Shown: positions 36,379 to 49,652, counted from the first letter of the stretch. The stretch is DNA of 64,000 nt from Holacanthus passer (GCA_025331565.1 JAFREQ010000040.1:1815501-1879500); one strand, 5' to 3'. A program made the numbers and translations. The notes: a model not told the origin generated them from the sequence alone.

Positions 36379-39300
36379 GTTTCACTTTAACTTTCTGCAT
36401 TAAGTACAAAATAATACCAAAAAGAACAGTAATAATATTTTTCTATTTGTATTCATGTCCTGTGACATATTTGATGAAATCTCAATTGCACATTTGTTCC
36501 ATAAATGACCTGGATGTGTTCTTCATCACTTTGACCTTTTGTTGACGATGCAAAATTGGCTTCCTCGCCATCAATTGTTCCATCGCGTCCCTCCACGAAA
36601 CAATTAAACATGATTTAATGCCAGAGATCCCCCTGACACGCGTGCAATTAATATTCCCTGCCGTCTGCCTGGTTTATACAACAGTTGGTAAACACGAGTG
36701 ACTTTTGTTGCAGATGTTGGATGGTGGTCATGCTTTGCTAGAGGAATATATTAATTCACTGACAGGCCTTGGGCAGTCCCCCTTATTAAAACTATTTATT
36801 TGCCCCCTCCTAATGGCATAATTAATCCAGCCTGAAATTGGAAGTACCACATAAACCGCTGTCTGCCTATAATCTGCATGACGGCAAATAAACGCCTTTT
36901 ATGCTCAGTAGCTGTTGGTTTCTGTGGCTGTTGCCTTGTAAAATATTGAATATTTAACTTTGATCCTACAATCAGGGACACGGCACGGTGTATTAGCATG
37001 CATAACACTCGCTGTTCGGAATGTGTTTTCATTTTCAAGTCCGAGACAATCGTCAGCGGGTGAATCCTGGAACAATCTTTGCTTTCATCAGATGTAAGAC
37101 GTTCATCACTGTGAACCTTTATATCTCAAATTCAGCCCCCTAGACTACTGTAGGCAACTTTCTGCTTCCAGTTCATACTGGGGAAAAAAAGGGACTACAT
37201 GTTGGTGCAAGGTTTGCGAAAATTGCTTAAAAGACCGGTTTAATAACTGACACTGTTTTCTGTCCCCGTCTGCTGTTTTTGACTCTGGTACCTAAATTGA
37301 CAAACCAGGATGCAGGGGACAGCTCATAACCCCCGGGGGTGGAAATGGGCCTGAAGGCATCCCAGTGGCATTTTGGGAGTTAACTTCAAGAGGAGTTTGT
37401 TTGTCCTGAATGGACCCTGGAAAGTGGTGCTTATGTGTTTGGACTGAATAAGTTAATCACATATGATAGTAATGTTACATAAATTGATGGAGCAATGAGG
37501 TGGTTGTTCTAAAAGAAAAAAAAAAGAGGAAATTTAAATTGAGGTACAGACACGACAGCTCAAGTCTTATTCTGCGACAAAGGAGCTTGTTGGCCAGTTT
37601 AATTTTGGTCGAACTGTTTGTCGTTAAGTCCTTAAATCACAAAGCCAAATAAGGCAGAGAAGCGAGAGAGGCAGCGTCTCACTCAGGCTGGAGAGCAACT
37701 TGTTTCATTTCCAAGACGACATACAGTTATGTAAAAAACTGACAGATTCTTGGCTGCGTGTTTATTGCGGCCACTGGATTATGTGTATGGTTGACATTTG
37801 AAATGAATGATTGATGGTGCTCAGATTCGAGCCGTGGGTGGGTATTGAAATAACAGGTCTGCTCGCGGAGAGGCCTCCAAAGACACCGAGCCCAGGGGAA
37901 TCCTTTAATTTGTCCTTGTCTGAACCGCCGACTGTGTCCTGCAAATTTTCCAAAAATAGCAGCGAGGGTTCATGTTGGGGAGGGGGAGACATTAGATTAC
38001 TGAACCTGCTTCCACACTGAGCTCCTCTATGATTGTTTCGCTGCGGCTAATTGCTAAGCAGAAGTCGGCGGATGATATCCTCAACGTCCTTGTATTAAGT
38101 TTTACTGGTCTCTGCAATGTGGAGTTTTTCTGATTGTTATCAAATCAGGGTTTTTTTGTTTGTTTTTTTAACTTTTTTAGTATCAACAGAACAAACAACA
38201 CGAACAGAGAAATGATTCCCCAGCTCCATACGCTCTGGAACAGCAAATAAAAGAAGTATAACAAAGCAGGAAAGAGATGGAAATAATACATAAATAAATA
38301 AAGATGAGCAAAGGGTGTAGGTAGCAGCCAGATTACAACAGGGCACATCACACAGTCGCTCTTTGGGTGCTGAGATAGAAGCAGAGAGATGGTACCATCA
38401 CGCAGATGTGACTCTCGAGTCCGACTCCGACAGATTGAACATTAACTCAAACCCCTTTCAGCATTTTTATGAAAATCACACTGCTGTGGGTTTATTAAAT
38501 GTTGCTCTCTGTTCTCCTGGCCGGACCTCCGAGCCCCCAACGTTAGCCGCGAGGCTGTTATTCTTATATTGTTTGCCTCTTTACATATTTTTTATTTTCC
38601 GAATAATATATTTTAGTTAATGTGATGAAATCAATGAGACACAAGTTGTGTGGGCACAAAGTGAAACCTGCCCACACAGGATGAGGATTTCAGCTGTAAT
38701 ACTTTACTAGTTTTTGCTCCTTTAACCACATCATCTGAATTCCAGTCAAAGAGTTCACAAGAGGTTCATTAGAGATTGAAAATGCAAACCACCAGTGATG
38801 TGCCTGACATTCAGTAGAAAGTATATGAGATCATTTTGTTAATGTGTCATGAGTCTGTCCAGAGAAACTGCTCTGTTTCCCCACTCCATGTTCACTGCGA
38901 CAGTATTTACAGGCTGGCCTTCGTCAGCAGAGGACCGTGAGCTCCTGCAGCCCCCTCTGCAGCGAGGCCTTGGCTTCCCGTATTGAGCCATTGCTTGGAT
39001 GTTGACTGTGGTGTTAAGCGCCGTTTCCTTTAGCCTCAGCACTTCTATTTCACACCGCGGGGTCGGCCTCATATAACTCCCAGACCCGCCGTGACTCCAA
39101 GGGTAAAGAAATATTTGTCCTCAATAATCGGGTCCAATAAATGATGCCTGCCCCCTCAGTCTCGGGAGTTTGATGAGTTTGGTGAAGACAGCCAGGGACG
39201 GGGTTTTTTTTTTTTTTTTTTAAACTGCAGATGTCTAAAATGAAAGATTTCATTATCTCATCGCCGCTGCTTTATGGTCGCGTGCCTGGTGGTGCCATTT

Positions 39301-41705
39301 CTGATCATAAGCCTTTTTGTCAGGCTCCTCGTTTTCACACTTCTGCGCCTTGAAAAAGAGGGATCTTTGTTTGAGAGGAGGCTGCGAGAACACTGGACTC
39401 TTCGGAGGTCATGGTGCAATCATGCAGCTGTTACCATTTGTTTCTTGTAATGAGCAATTTAAAGTGGACTGGGGAGGGAAAAAAAATATCTATGAACCTT
39501 GTGATATACATGTTTCTGTGTCAGTGGGCCTCAAATTATGGGTCGCATTCATTTAACAGATACAGAGCCTATTCCATTGGGTAATGAATAACATGGCGGA
39601 CAGGGAGGAATCTCTCACTCCATCTTCTCCCGTTGCATGAACCTGCAATAAATTTCCCACCAATGCCATATGGTGGCAAGTCATGTGTGGGATTCAGTAC
39701 GCCGTGTTATTTATTTATTTCCCAGGTGTTGCTTTTCTATTAGTGATTTATGTGTTATCGTGTATGATCTGCTGGGATCTATGACATGGGGCGAGCAGGG
39801 TTTTGTTTTTGGAAGAGGGCCCGGCCTGAAATGAAGCCATGGATTCAGAATAACGAGCATTTCAGTTTTTTAAATTTTGGTCGATCTGATTCTCCTCGTG
39901 TAAAAAAGGGGGACGTAAGCGAGAAGATTCTGCATCTAGTATTTAGCAAGGAATTATTCAGCTATATCAAGTGCATCTGCTTTGCTTGAAGCTGTTGCTG
40001 TCATTTGGAGTTTGTGATTACATAAGGAAGGAGGCAGAGAGAATCCATTTGATCTTTTGAATTTCATCGTGGAGGAAAAAAAGTAAATATCTCTTTAACG
40101 AGCTGTGTCTTTTTTCATAACCCAGATTTTCAACTTCAGTTGGTTTGACCTCTTGATCTGCCTCCTAAAAATTCAATGTGCACACGACTAATTTGTAAGA
40201 GCAAATAAGTTTTGAGAGAAACATAATGCAGCCAAAAAAAATTCATTTTGGAGGTAAAAACTTATTTAATTTAAATATCTGCCAAATTGCGAAATGTTTA
40301 TACAAAACGTTCAACCTTCACATTCACATCAACCTGTGGCAACAAATGTGGGATTGAAGATTTTATAGTTATTTTTAGCCACTTAAAGAACTTGATTAAG
40401 GTCAAAGATGACAATTTATTTTTTTAAAAGTCAACGTTGACTTGAAGCACAAGTGAGCACATTTTCAAGATTTAACCAAAACCACAATATTGCTCGAACC
40501 TTAACCGAAGTGTTTTACATCATATTAATTTTAAATGTTTATCCTGACTAAAGAGATAGAGGATCTTTGTCGAGGATGGAAAATGTTTGTGAAAACCTTT
40601 GTGACCCACCGGTCTCACCGTACCTCTCCGTTACTAATTTGAATTTAATCTTGAATTCAAATCTTCGACATCTTGTTCGAGTCATACTCTGCAGACTCTA
40701 TGTGTAGATTATTAACCTCAATACATTGCTCCCAAATTAATTCCCATATATTAGGATAGGTGCTTGTTGGAGAGTGAAATTGGTTTATTCTTTGTGCGAC
40801 TCTTTGGGTGTTTATTTTGTCAGTCCCACAATACAAGTTTGCAACAAGCTGTTTTCTTCTAAAAGTAAAATAGGGTTGAGGCATTTTATCCCAAAACATG
40901 ATGCACACAGTTTTATTATTAAGATTTCATTATGAGATTTGTACCTCACATGTTGTCTCCCTGAGAGAAAGGTGGCGGCGTCTTTTGTGCTGTTATAAAC
41001 AATTACAATTACAAGACTCAAGGGGTCATCAAACTAATCAAATTCAGGGGCTTTAGGGCTGATGCAGGTCCTTGAGTCTCTTTTATTAGCAGGTAAACTC
41101 GTCCCAGAAGAGTTGTTGAGTTGTTGTTGTTCCCCGAGTCACTGAGCGAGGATGTTGGATTAAAGCAAACATTGATTTTTCAGTTTTTAGATTTGTGTCA
41201 GGCGGCGAAAGGAACCATATGGTAACGCTTTTATATCTGATCATGTCGACTGAAGGGGGCAAAAAAAGGAAATGAAGTCGTCACCTGTGAAGCCACCAAA
41301 TGTCAAATGTGAGCTTTTATTCCCTTTGTGTCGCTTCACTTATGGTCTCTTAAACTTTTTTCTGTGCCCGGCTCTTCAGCGCGTCGCTCAGAGTGACTGC
41401 TTGATGTCATTCACAATAAAAATAGAAAAGAAAATCTTCATAATGGCTCTAGTTCATGCTGTGAAGTAATATTTGCCTCTGTGGAAGCTCGGTAATAAAT
41501 GACAAGAATGCCTCTGCTGTGTCATTCAACAGGAGTTCAGAGGAAAACAGGATTTGACAAATGGGCCCTGAAGAATTTTTCTCTTAATAATTGGATGGAC
41601 TACATGAATATTTAAATGGAGATGCAGGGCCATACCTCTGGTCAAAAGACCTATCTCTGTAAAACGAGCCTTCACTAAATTGGTTGATTGAAAGGAACAG
41701 AAGTT
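36379..41705. other. non-coding, no gene seen; probable luzp2 intron 1
   Basis: About 5.3 kb immediately upstream of the first luzp2 exon seen. It has an 18-base T run at 39204-39221 and no exon that fits the required phase. The block 36620-37020 is unusually rich in TAATTA/ATTAAT motifs. Confidence 0.6.

Positions 41706-41732
<27 letters not shown>
41706..41732. repeat. (TC)n microsatellite
   Basis: TC dinucleotides in uninterrupted tandem, about 195 bases upstream of the luzp2 exon acceptor and part of the pyrimidine-rich intron end. Confidence 0.9.
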
Positions 41733-41736
<4 letters not shown>

Positions 41737-41926
41737 TTCATCCAGGGACTGTGCTGAGTAGATATTAGTTTTCTCCCCTATTGCTCTCCCCTTTAGCTTT
41801 AACGATGGTGCTTTTAATCCAGTTTAAAACACCTCTTTCTCCCAAGGGTGCCAATAAAGAGCGAATTCTCCCGACCGGTGGCACACGTTTAATAGTGAAA
41901 ATCTCGCTCTCTCATTCTCTCCACAG

Positions 41927-42044
41927 ACAAAGCTACGATGGGCTGGAAAAGAAGCTAAAGGAAGTCTTCAGCGAGCGGAGCAGCATCCTGCACCAGCTCT
42001 CCAAAACATCAAAGGAGCTGGACAGCATAAAAGGCAACCTTCAG
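41927..42044 (+). CDS. luzp2: luzp2 exon 2 (partial gene, internal coding exon)
   Basis: This exon encodes the first coiled-coil stretch of leucine zipper protein 2, a secreted or secretory-pathway coiled-coil protein of the vertebrate nervous system whose molecular role is poorly defined. Seen: a pyrimidine-rich tract ending in CCACAG, then one base (A) finishing a split codon, then 39 codons starting QSYDGLEKKLKEVF and ending GIKGN-type residues (DSIKGNLQ), then a GT donor at 42045. The 118-base length gives phase 2 in and phase 0 out. From memory, human LUZP2 reads QDYEELEKQLKEVFKERS and then TSRELDGIKVNLQ here, so the match is close and gap-free. The split first codon would be Arg (AG|A or CG|A), as in the human protein. 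The upstream signal-peptide exon is not found in the window. Confidence 0.92.
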
Positions 42045-45000
42045 GTTGGAGTTTTTACTGTTTCTTTGTGAGAGACACAGCGATGTTCGAAGGCTTAGTT
42101 TGGCCGTGAGTTCTGGGCCGGAGGTACTTTCCCAGCCTCTACTTTTCGCTCTTATCTGATGGCTGGGAAGCCCACGACTCTTCTCACTTATTTCTCAATC
42201 AATCTACTGTGCAACAACTCGCTCTTATTAAATTAACATGCTTTTTTGTTTTGTTTTGTTTTTTTCAATTTGGTGAGCCCACCCGTTGTTATGTATGTGG
42301 CGTGTTACTGGAAATGCAGCTGCTGAATAAATAATGCAGAGATGGAAAAGTGGATCAATTAGCAGTGGGCAAACTGTTTTAGCGCTAATGGAAGCAGCGG
42401 TTGCAAAGAGCTTCGGCGATGGAGAGAGAGCAAAGATGGAACGGGAAAGATTGACAGGAACATCAATTCACACAGCTTCATCCAATTATGAAAGGCTGTA
42501 ACTGTAATCATCTGTACTCTTCTTCAAGGAAAACTACAGGTTATTACAACTTGGATTTTATTTTCAAAGCTCCGGCTCTTTCATTTATAACACTGTACTC
42601 ACCAAAGTCATTGTGAACTTCTGGGAAGACCCGAAATCAACAAAAATGGATCTAATGGGGCAACAAACTGGATCACACAGGTTAAAAAGAAGCCTCAGGT
42701 TAGTTGCATTGACTTGGAGGAAAAGGTTTCAAACATCTACCTGCTGGTTCAAATCTGATCTCTCATGCATAGTTGTGTGCACTCGTGGTTTCGTCGTGCA
42801 ATCAAGGATATTTCAATCCAACTCACCCAAGTGAGTTAAACCCAAGTTCTTATAACCTGATTCTTTAATTGCATTCCTCATTAATTAACCTCAACAAATC
42901 AATCTATCGGCTCTTTTCAAACCCGAATATAAACAAATGTGGCTCCCATCAGATGTTCTTGCAGCTTTCAGATGTTTTTGTTAAATCAAACATGCAAAGT
43001 ATCATATACAGCCAAACTCTGCTTTAAATGCATGCTGGAAAGTTTTAAAGGTTTTGCCCTCATTAAATATGGCCTGAAAGCAAAGATGTTAAAATATACA
43101 GCCCAACTTCTACATCGAGAGTGATCTGCATAAAGACAAAAATGTGTTCGTAAGACAACTTTAGGTGGATGATAATGAGGATTCGTATCCCTGTTGCAAA
43201 AGGAGGCTCCACCAAACACGAGTCCTGGACATTTTTATACTGTAGGTATTATAATTCTATGAGCATTTCACAAAACACAATTATCTCAGTGCCAGATCCT
43301 GCACATCACTTCGCACCAGTCAGTTTAGGTCAACTTCATTACAGCTCTTGGCAGTGAACAGAAACTCAATTATACATTCAGATATTTTAATCATTTAGTA
43401 TTTTTGCTGTCATTAGTGTATGCAACAATGATCTCCTAAAAAACATGCTTCCCTCTTGGACATTAAGACCTTGGGTTCCAGATGCCCTGCGTTTTTTTTT
43501 TTTGCAGCGCGCCCACAGCTGCACTTGAAGTGATGATTTCCTCTTTGCAGGGTGTTGATGTTTTGAGGCTTCGGGCGAATTTCGAGGGCCAATAGAATTG
43601 TCAGAAAATCAATAATCAAACAATTGATATGCACACTTCTGCCCCGCATTTGTGTGTGTGTTTGGAGAGATCCTGTCCCGTGTGTCTGGAAAAAGCTCAT
43701 GTAGTCTGGCTATCATCGTCCCCGGGGCAGGCTTTGATGTCTATTCACTCCGGGCGAGCTAGGTTGGCATCTCTCTTCGCCCTGGGCCCTGTGCCAGCAC
43801 GCTGGTCAGGCCAGAGGTTGGGTGAGTTTGGAATAGTCTGCTTTGGAATAAATCTATTCTTCAGGGGGAAAAACATCATCTACATAAAAATCATCAACTT
43901 TTAAAAGAGAATCAAGTCAACAGGGAGAAGCATTTAGTATCTCTGGGAAGATTTGATGGAGCAAGTGTTTATATTTTTAACGAGTTGCCCATAGGTGGAG
44001 GTCGGCCACCCTCATAATTAAGCTTTGGGTGATGGGGAATTTATTCTTGGCAGCGGCTCCCGGGTGAGATCTTGTGAAGCAGTTTGTACAAGAATAGGTT
44101 TTTTTTTTTTTTTTTTGCCCGGCACCTAACTCTGGGCTCTGGCAACGATCTGGCGCTTTGAAGAATAACCTCATGTGACATTTGCACAAGTTAAAAGTAG
44201 CTGTTTTGTTTAACTTCAATGTCATAATTGTATAACCTGAGGGGACAAAAGATTGTAAACCATCACTCACAGGTCTGAGTGATCTCATGCAGTAGATCCT
44301 TGTATACTTCTTCCTCATTTCATATTTGATAATAATAGTTTAGTATACCAACAGCACAGTGATACATGTGAAGGGCAGTCACTTAAATGATCCAGTGAAC
44401 ATTTTGGTCATTGAGTTTCGACATAAAAAAGTAGGATCTGTAAATTATCACCATATTCAAGACATTGATATACGTAACTACAGAACCTCCACGCTGCGTT
44501 TTACAATGCGTAACTCTGAGCCAAGTTTGGTGTGAAATGAAATGGGTTCCTTTATGGCGCAAAGTCACTGAGGTAGAGAGGAGAATGAAGTCACCCAAAA
44601 ATCTCAGTATCTCAAAAAAAGACTGTGTTACTCACCACCTCGCGTTTTCAGATTCATGATTACAGTTTATATCTTTTGCATAGAATACGAGTGGGTGTCT
44701 GAGTTCGTGTACTTGAACCCACTTCAAACACTTGAGCGCACGAGGAAGAACAGATTGTCAAGAAACTGTCACTTAACCAAAACACTATGAATCATGTACC
44801 TAAAATAAAAACCTAACAAAAGTGTAGAAACAAAAGACTGTGCTGATCAGTGTGATATATTTCAAGCCTGCTTCAGATGCACATTGTAATGAATTGAAAC
44901 TCAAGCCCTCTGGTGTTGTTAAATGCATACACCAACCAATCTATGGTCTGCTTTGGAAAACAGCCAGAAGATCTATTTAAAGATTTCTGGCTTCCAAACT

Positions 45001-46042
45001 TTAAACCTGAAGTGCATCCAAATTTTTTTTGCACAGTAAGCCTGTTTTCAGATGACAAAAGAAGGCTTGTAAAAATTTGTGTCCCCAGGCTTTTATCATC
45101 TTATTTTGTGGACAATGATGCAGGAGGGAGCAGAAAACTGGCAATTGAAGTTGCGGCTCTATGACAGATGATACAAATCATTGAATATCACCAGAGAGAA
45201 AAAAAAAAGCAGGGACGGATGTAATTCTTGCTTATAATATACAATTCCAAGCTGCTTTATTTCTCTAAGTGCAGGCTTTCAAGTTGACAATCGAGGATGT
45301 ATATTCACTTCAGATAATGTTAAGAGCTTTTGTTGGCTCCCTTCACTTTTCTTACTCTTCAACATAAATGTACATGAAATGAGGGACTGGGGAGAAACAT
45401 CTCTGCGAGAGGAGGAGACGGGGTTTATGGAAACGTCGTCTTAATTGCCACAGATATTACCTTCAAGCACAACTTAAAGAAGCAATCTCTCCCTTTGAGC
45501 CTGCGTTTTCTTAGAAGTCTGGAAATTTGCTGTTCAGCTTGTAACAAATAAAAAATATCTGGGAGGGCTTGTAGGGCAATCAGAGACCTGACTAATCCAT
45601 AATTACCCATCAGGCAGATGCTAAGAACCCAATCTGTGCGTCTGCCTGTAGCCTCGTTAGGATTTTTAGAAGACACTGATCACCAGATTGTTACAGGCTA
45701 TATTATTCTTTCGGGCATCAACAACATTTTGCATCTGCTGCAAAATATTCACCTCAATTATTTCATGGTTCTGCTGCTTTTGACAGTTCATTACAGTTTT
45801 CTACTTTTAGCTCTCCCCTGACTCGCATAGTTAACGCTGAGGCTTTTGACTGTTGCTTGAAGGAACCTTGAAAACCTTTGGAAACATTTGCTATACAGTT
45901 CAAGGGAAAGCGTATGAAGTATATTTGCTTTCCCCTGTCTGTTGTGGGCGCTTTGAAATAATTCTCATGTTGGGAGTTTGTCATGTAATATGCAAAACTG
46001 TGTCTTTCCTGGAAAAACAGAGTGCCTTCTGTTCTCTTTCAG
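42045..46042 (+). other. luzp2: luzp2 intron 2 (about 4.0 kb)
   Basis: Bounded by GT at 42045 and AG at 46041-46042, phase 0. It contains T runs at 43492-43503 and 44099-44116 and a TTTTG-type tract near 42242-42265. No other gene was seen in it. Confidence 0.85.
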
Positions 46043-46113
46043 TCACTGAAAAACGATGACTCAGTGGCCAAGAAGGATGTGCAGAGGATTCTGGAGCTCA
46101 GCCACAAACAGAG
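46043..46113 (+). CDS. luzp2: luzp2 exon 3 (internal coding exon)
   Basis: This exon continues the coiled coil from the exon at 41927. The acceptor is CTCTTTCAG just before 46043 and the donor is AG|GTAAAA at 46114. The 71 bases encode 23 codons, SLKNDDSVAKKDVQRILELS then HKQ, plus two bases (AG) of a split Arg codon. The reading frame enters in phase 0, matching the phase-0 end of the previous exon, and leaves in phase 2, matching the next. The human counterpart that I recall is SLKNDEQSAKTDVQKLLELG then QKQR, so length and heptad register are conserved. The exon is too short to stand out as an open frame. It is supported by splice sites, phase and family match together. Confidence 0.92.
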
Positions 46114-46438
46114 GTAAAATGAATGACTTAGACTTGAGTTACCAACAGAACCGTGCTTCTCCCAAATGTCACCGAAATGTAGGTTAGGAATTTATAATGA
46201 CCGTGATGAATTAGTCAAATCTAAGGCATGTGATGTTTTCACAATCATCACCTTCACCATCAATTAAAGTGTTACGTAAGCATTACATTATAATTAATGC
46301 ATATTAAAACTATTTTGGGCAGCTGGATCCAGAAGTCCCATTCATCTTTTTCCCATTACATGACTCAGAGATGGAACTCCTCGACAGCTTGAATGGGCAT
46401 AAAACTCTACAGTTACATCATCAGTACAAAAAGATCAG

Positions 46439-46938
46439 TACAACCCTCATTCCACAAAAGTTGGGACGCTGTGTAAAAAAAAAACTTAATGCAGTCGTTT
46501 GCAAACAAACTGTCCATGTAGTAATCTCCTTTATCCAGTCATGTGTTTGACAAAGTGTCGAACCTCTCTCCATCCTCGCTTGTGAACGACTGAATCTTTC
46601 CAGGATGAACCTTTCATACCCAATCATGATCCTATCACCTGTTACCAATGAACCTGTTTACCTGTGGAATGGTCCAAACAGGTGTTTTTGGATCAGTCCA
46701 CAACTTTCACAGTCTTTTGTTGCTCCTGTCCCAACTTGTTAGAAGCATGTTGCTGCCATCAAATTCAGAATAAGCAGATATTTACAAGAATCAATGAAGA
46801 TGATGAGGTCAAATATTAAATGTATTGTCTTTGTGCTGTTTTCAATTGAGTACATGTCAAAAAGTATTCACAAATTATCATATTCTGTTTTATTGATGTT
46901 TTACACAGCGACCCAACATTTTTGGAATCAGGGTTGTA
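46439..46938 (+). mobile_element. Tc1-derived MITE, copy D (complete, 500 bp)
   Basis: This is a complete non-autonomous DNA transposon. The left end reads TACAACCCTCATTCCACAAA then AGTTGGGACGCTGTGTAAAA. The right end reads TTTTACACAGCGACCCAACA then TTTTTGGAATCAGGGTTGTA. These are inverted repeats of about 40 bp with a few mismatches. The TA at each outer edge fits the TA target duplication of Tc1/mariner elements. The body has an internal palindrome near 46668-46705 (GTCCAAACAG, then GTTTTTGGATCAGTCCAC). The segment from about 46730 to the right end follows the 3' end of the Tc1-like relic at 10340-10516, so it appears to be an internal-deletion derivative of that family. It has no coding capacity. 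Confidence 0.92.
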
Positions 46939-47812
46939 CAAATGTGTTAAGACACATCTGGGTGTTGGACACATTAAAAACTTTATTAGACATTAACAAC
47001 AACTTCCAATGTGCACTTTATCAAGAAACATCCAATCACAGAGCCTAAAATTAACAATATAATCAGCAGCATAAATCAATTAACTTTTGGATTCTTGGCT
47101 AGTTTTGGATGAATGCATTTACTATGGCATGATGCAACATTCACAAATTCAACAACAACTACTTGACTTGTCACATTTTGACTCAAACATTACTAAATCC
47201 TGATTGGTGAGTAAGTGACATCCCCTTCATCCCCCAGTCCTGCCAACTTCAAACCAGTGAGAAGAGCAGAGAGAAAGAAAGAAATCTCACATGTGAAATA
47301 ACTCAAACTGCTGGTAGAAAATAGTTTGCTCATATTGAATCACATCACCTATTGCAAGATGGTGAAGACGGCCTTTATATAACGGCTCACTCACTATTAT
47401 TGATGCTGGTTATTCTAAGGTGTCGCCCAGTTTGCTTATGCAAGGCAGTATAGACAGGTGTAGGCGGATAATTCACAATCCAATCATAAAAGCTCATCAT
47501 ATATGTGAAAATAAAACACCTGTCTCCTTGTGTGAAAAATCACATCCAGCATTTATGATTTAGTGTTTTATCTCTGTGCAAGCGAGCTGGAAAAGTGTTT
47601 ACACAAAATGCTTTCCCACTTAGGATTGTCTGATTAACGTTGTGTGTAATGAGACTTTTAATGATTAGGAGTCATTTGCGGCCTTCGTGCTCTCTGAAAT
47701 GTCAGCCTGATTGAAGTCCAGCCTCCCATGTGCAGTATCTTGATAGCCAATCAATAGCCTATCACCCGTCCATGGCAGCTCTCACATGTCATCAGGCTAA
47801 AAAAACCCATAA

Positions 47813-47840
47813 AGCAGCAGCAGCAGCAGCAGCAGCAGCG
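47813..47840. repeat. (AGC)n trinucleotide repeat
   Basis: Nine AGC units in tandem, then GGCTCG. It lies within a luzp2 intron and is not coding. Confidence 0.92.
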
Positions 47841-49652
47841 GCTCGATGTTGCCTAGCTAGCATTTGTGGGCTGCATTTTTTTTTTTCCAAATGTTATTAA
47901 TCCACCTTTAGAGTTCCATGTCTGCCAAGTGTGATTACTGGCCGACTCCATCATGGGGGATGCAGACAGGTGATTCATTGCAAGTCATTTATTTCTGACA
48001 ACTCTTAACAGCGACTTGATTGCTTTCTGAAAATAATTTTTCTGCAAACTGTAATGCGGCAAAAATGTTTACCAACAGAGCAGAAACGGACAGTAAAGCA
48101 TTTCAGGTTCTGTGCTTTTCAATGTATGTAGGTCTCACATATGTGCACTTTTCTGTCAGTCTGGGCACTTTTGATCTTGTTTGTACAAAATGTTTCCAAG
48201 TCTTGGATGCAGGAGATGGGAATATAAATGAAATGCCAGAGCAGCGGTGGTTGGCTGGTCGCTGTGAGGAAAAATGTTTGCTCGGCTGAACTCACGCCAA
48301 GAGACAAGACCACTGGCATATAAAATAAAAAAGACTATATGGCTGATGCTTTCCACACAAACGTCCAGCTTTGCTGCGATAGCTTCAAAGATACTGCCGC
48401 TTGACTACACTGCCAGCCGACTACATCCACGTCATATATTTTTAAAACTTACAGCCATGCTTGGAAACCATAAATAGAGCGTTACCTTCTAATTTAGCTG
48501 GGGTGCCTTGTGATGTGATTTCTACAAGCATTTGTGAAACCACTGACCCACATCACTTGCCCACTTGATTCATAATTCAGTGTGCATTGCTGTTATCTGC
48601 GCACGGGAGCATCAAACGCTGCTGAAATACGCATTGCATTTTAATGCATCAACATTTATGTTAAACGCATATTCAATGCAGCACCTGCATTTCATACAGC
48701 ATAAAATCAGTGTGGAGCGCTGCAAATGCTTATAGGCTACTGCATAATACAGCATAATGGATATTACACACTATGTTTTCTTTATGCATCTCTTTACTGA
48801 CCTAAAGTCTAAGACCTATATGATATTTGTCTTGTGTGTGTGTGTGTTGAACTGTGCATTACCTTGGAAATAACCAGCTAAAGAAAAATAAGCTGTAGCT
48901 GAATCTTTAAATTCAAACAAGGAAACAAAAAAATAATAAATAAATTGTTCTTTGGCTTGAAGCAAAATAAATGCAAAAAAAATGAATGTTTTGACGTGAC
49001 AGAAGAAAAAAAAGGTGATAATAAAATCAATCACTTTAAATGTGTGAATATGCTAACAAGGTTAGAATTAAACAAAAGTGATTTACAGCACTCTGGGCAA
49101 TCAGATACCTCCAATGAGGTGTTAATGTTGCATTATGGCATCATTCATTCCCTCGACAGAAAGGTAAAACATAAATCTGATGTTAAAAAGGCCATGTCAC
49201 AAATAAAATGTGTGCTTTTCTATTCTTGAAACTTGAAACTACTGTTATCTTATTCAACACATTTGTTAACGAACTGTTTTGCATAATTACAAATTTCACT
49301 CATGCACAGATCTTTCAAATTTTACTCTTAAGTGCATCATCATACAGCTTCTCTTTGTGCGCACTCAAAGCGTTTGTCAGCGTTTGTCTAACTACTCAAA
49401 AATGACAGGAACTTGATTCAGTCCAATAAAACAGATGACAACACATGTAAACTGCTGTTTTTCCTTGTTTCAACAGAAGTCGTCCTCAGATAAAAGAGCG
49501 AAAATTGCTTCAAGCGAATCAGTTTCTGTGCAAAAGGGCTCTCAACAGTGGCGCGTTTAAGAAAGCCATTCTGCGGTGGAGCGGCGGAGGCCTCTGAGAG
49601 TGTGAGGAGGATGTGCTAACAGAGTGTTTCTCACTTCCCTCTCACTTGACAG

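Larger units (their letters stand above)
46114..49652 (+). other. luzp2: luzp2 intron 3 (about 3.5 kb) carrying a complete MITE
   Basis: Bounded by GT at 46114 and AG at 49651-49652, phase 2. The MITE at 46439 is inserted in sense orientation 325 bases after the donor. The intron also carries an AGC repeat at 47813. Confidence 0.85.
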
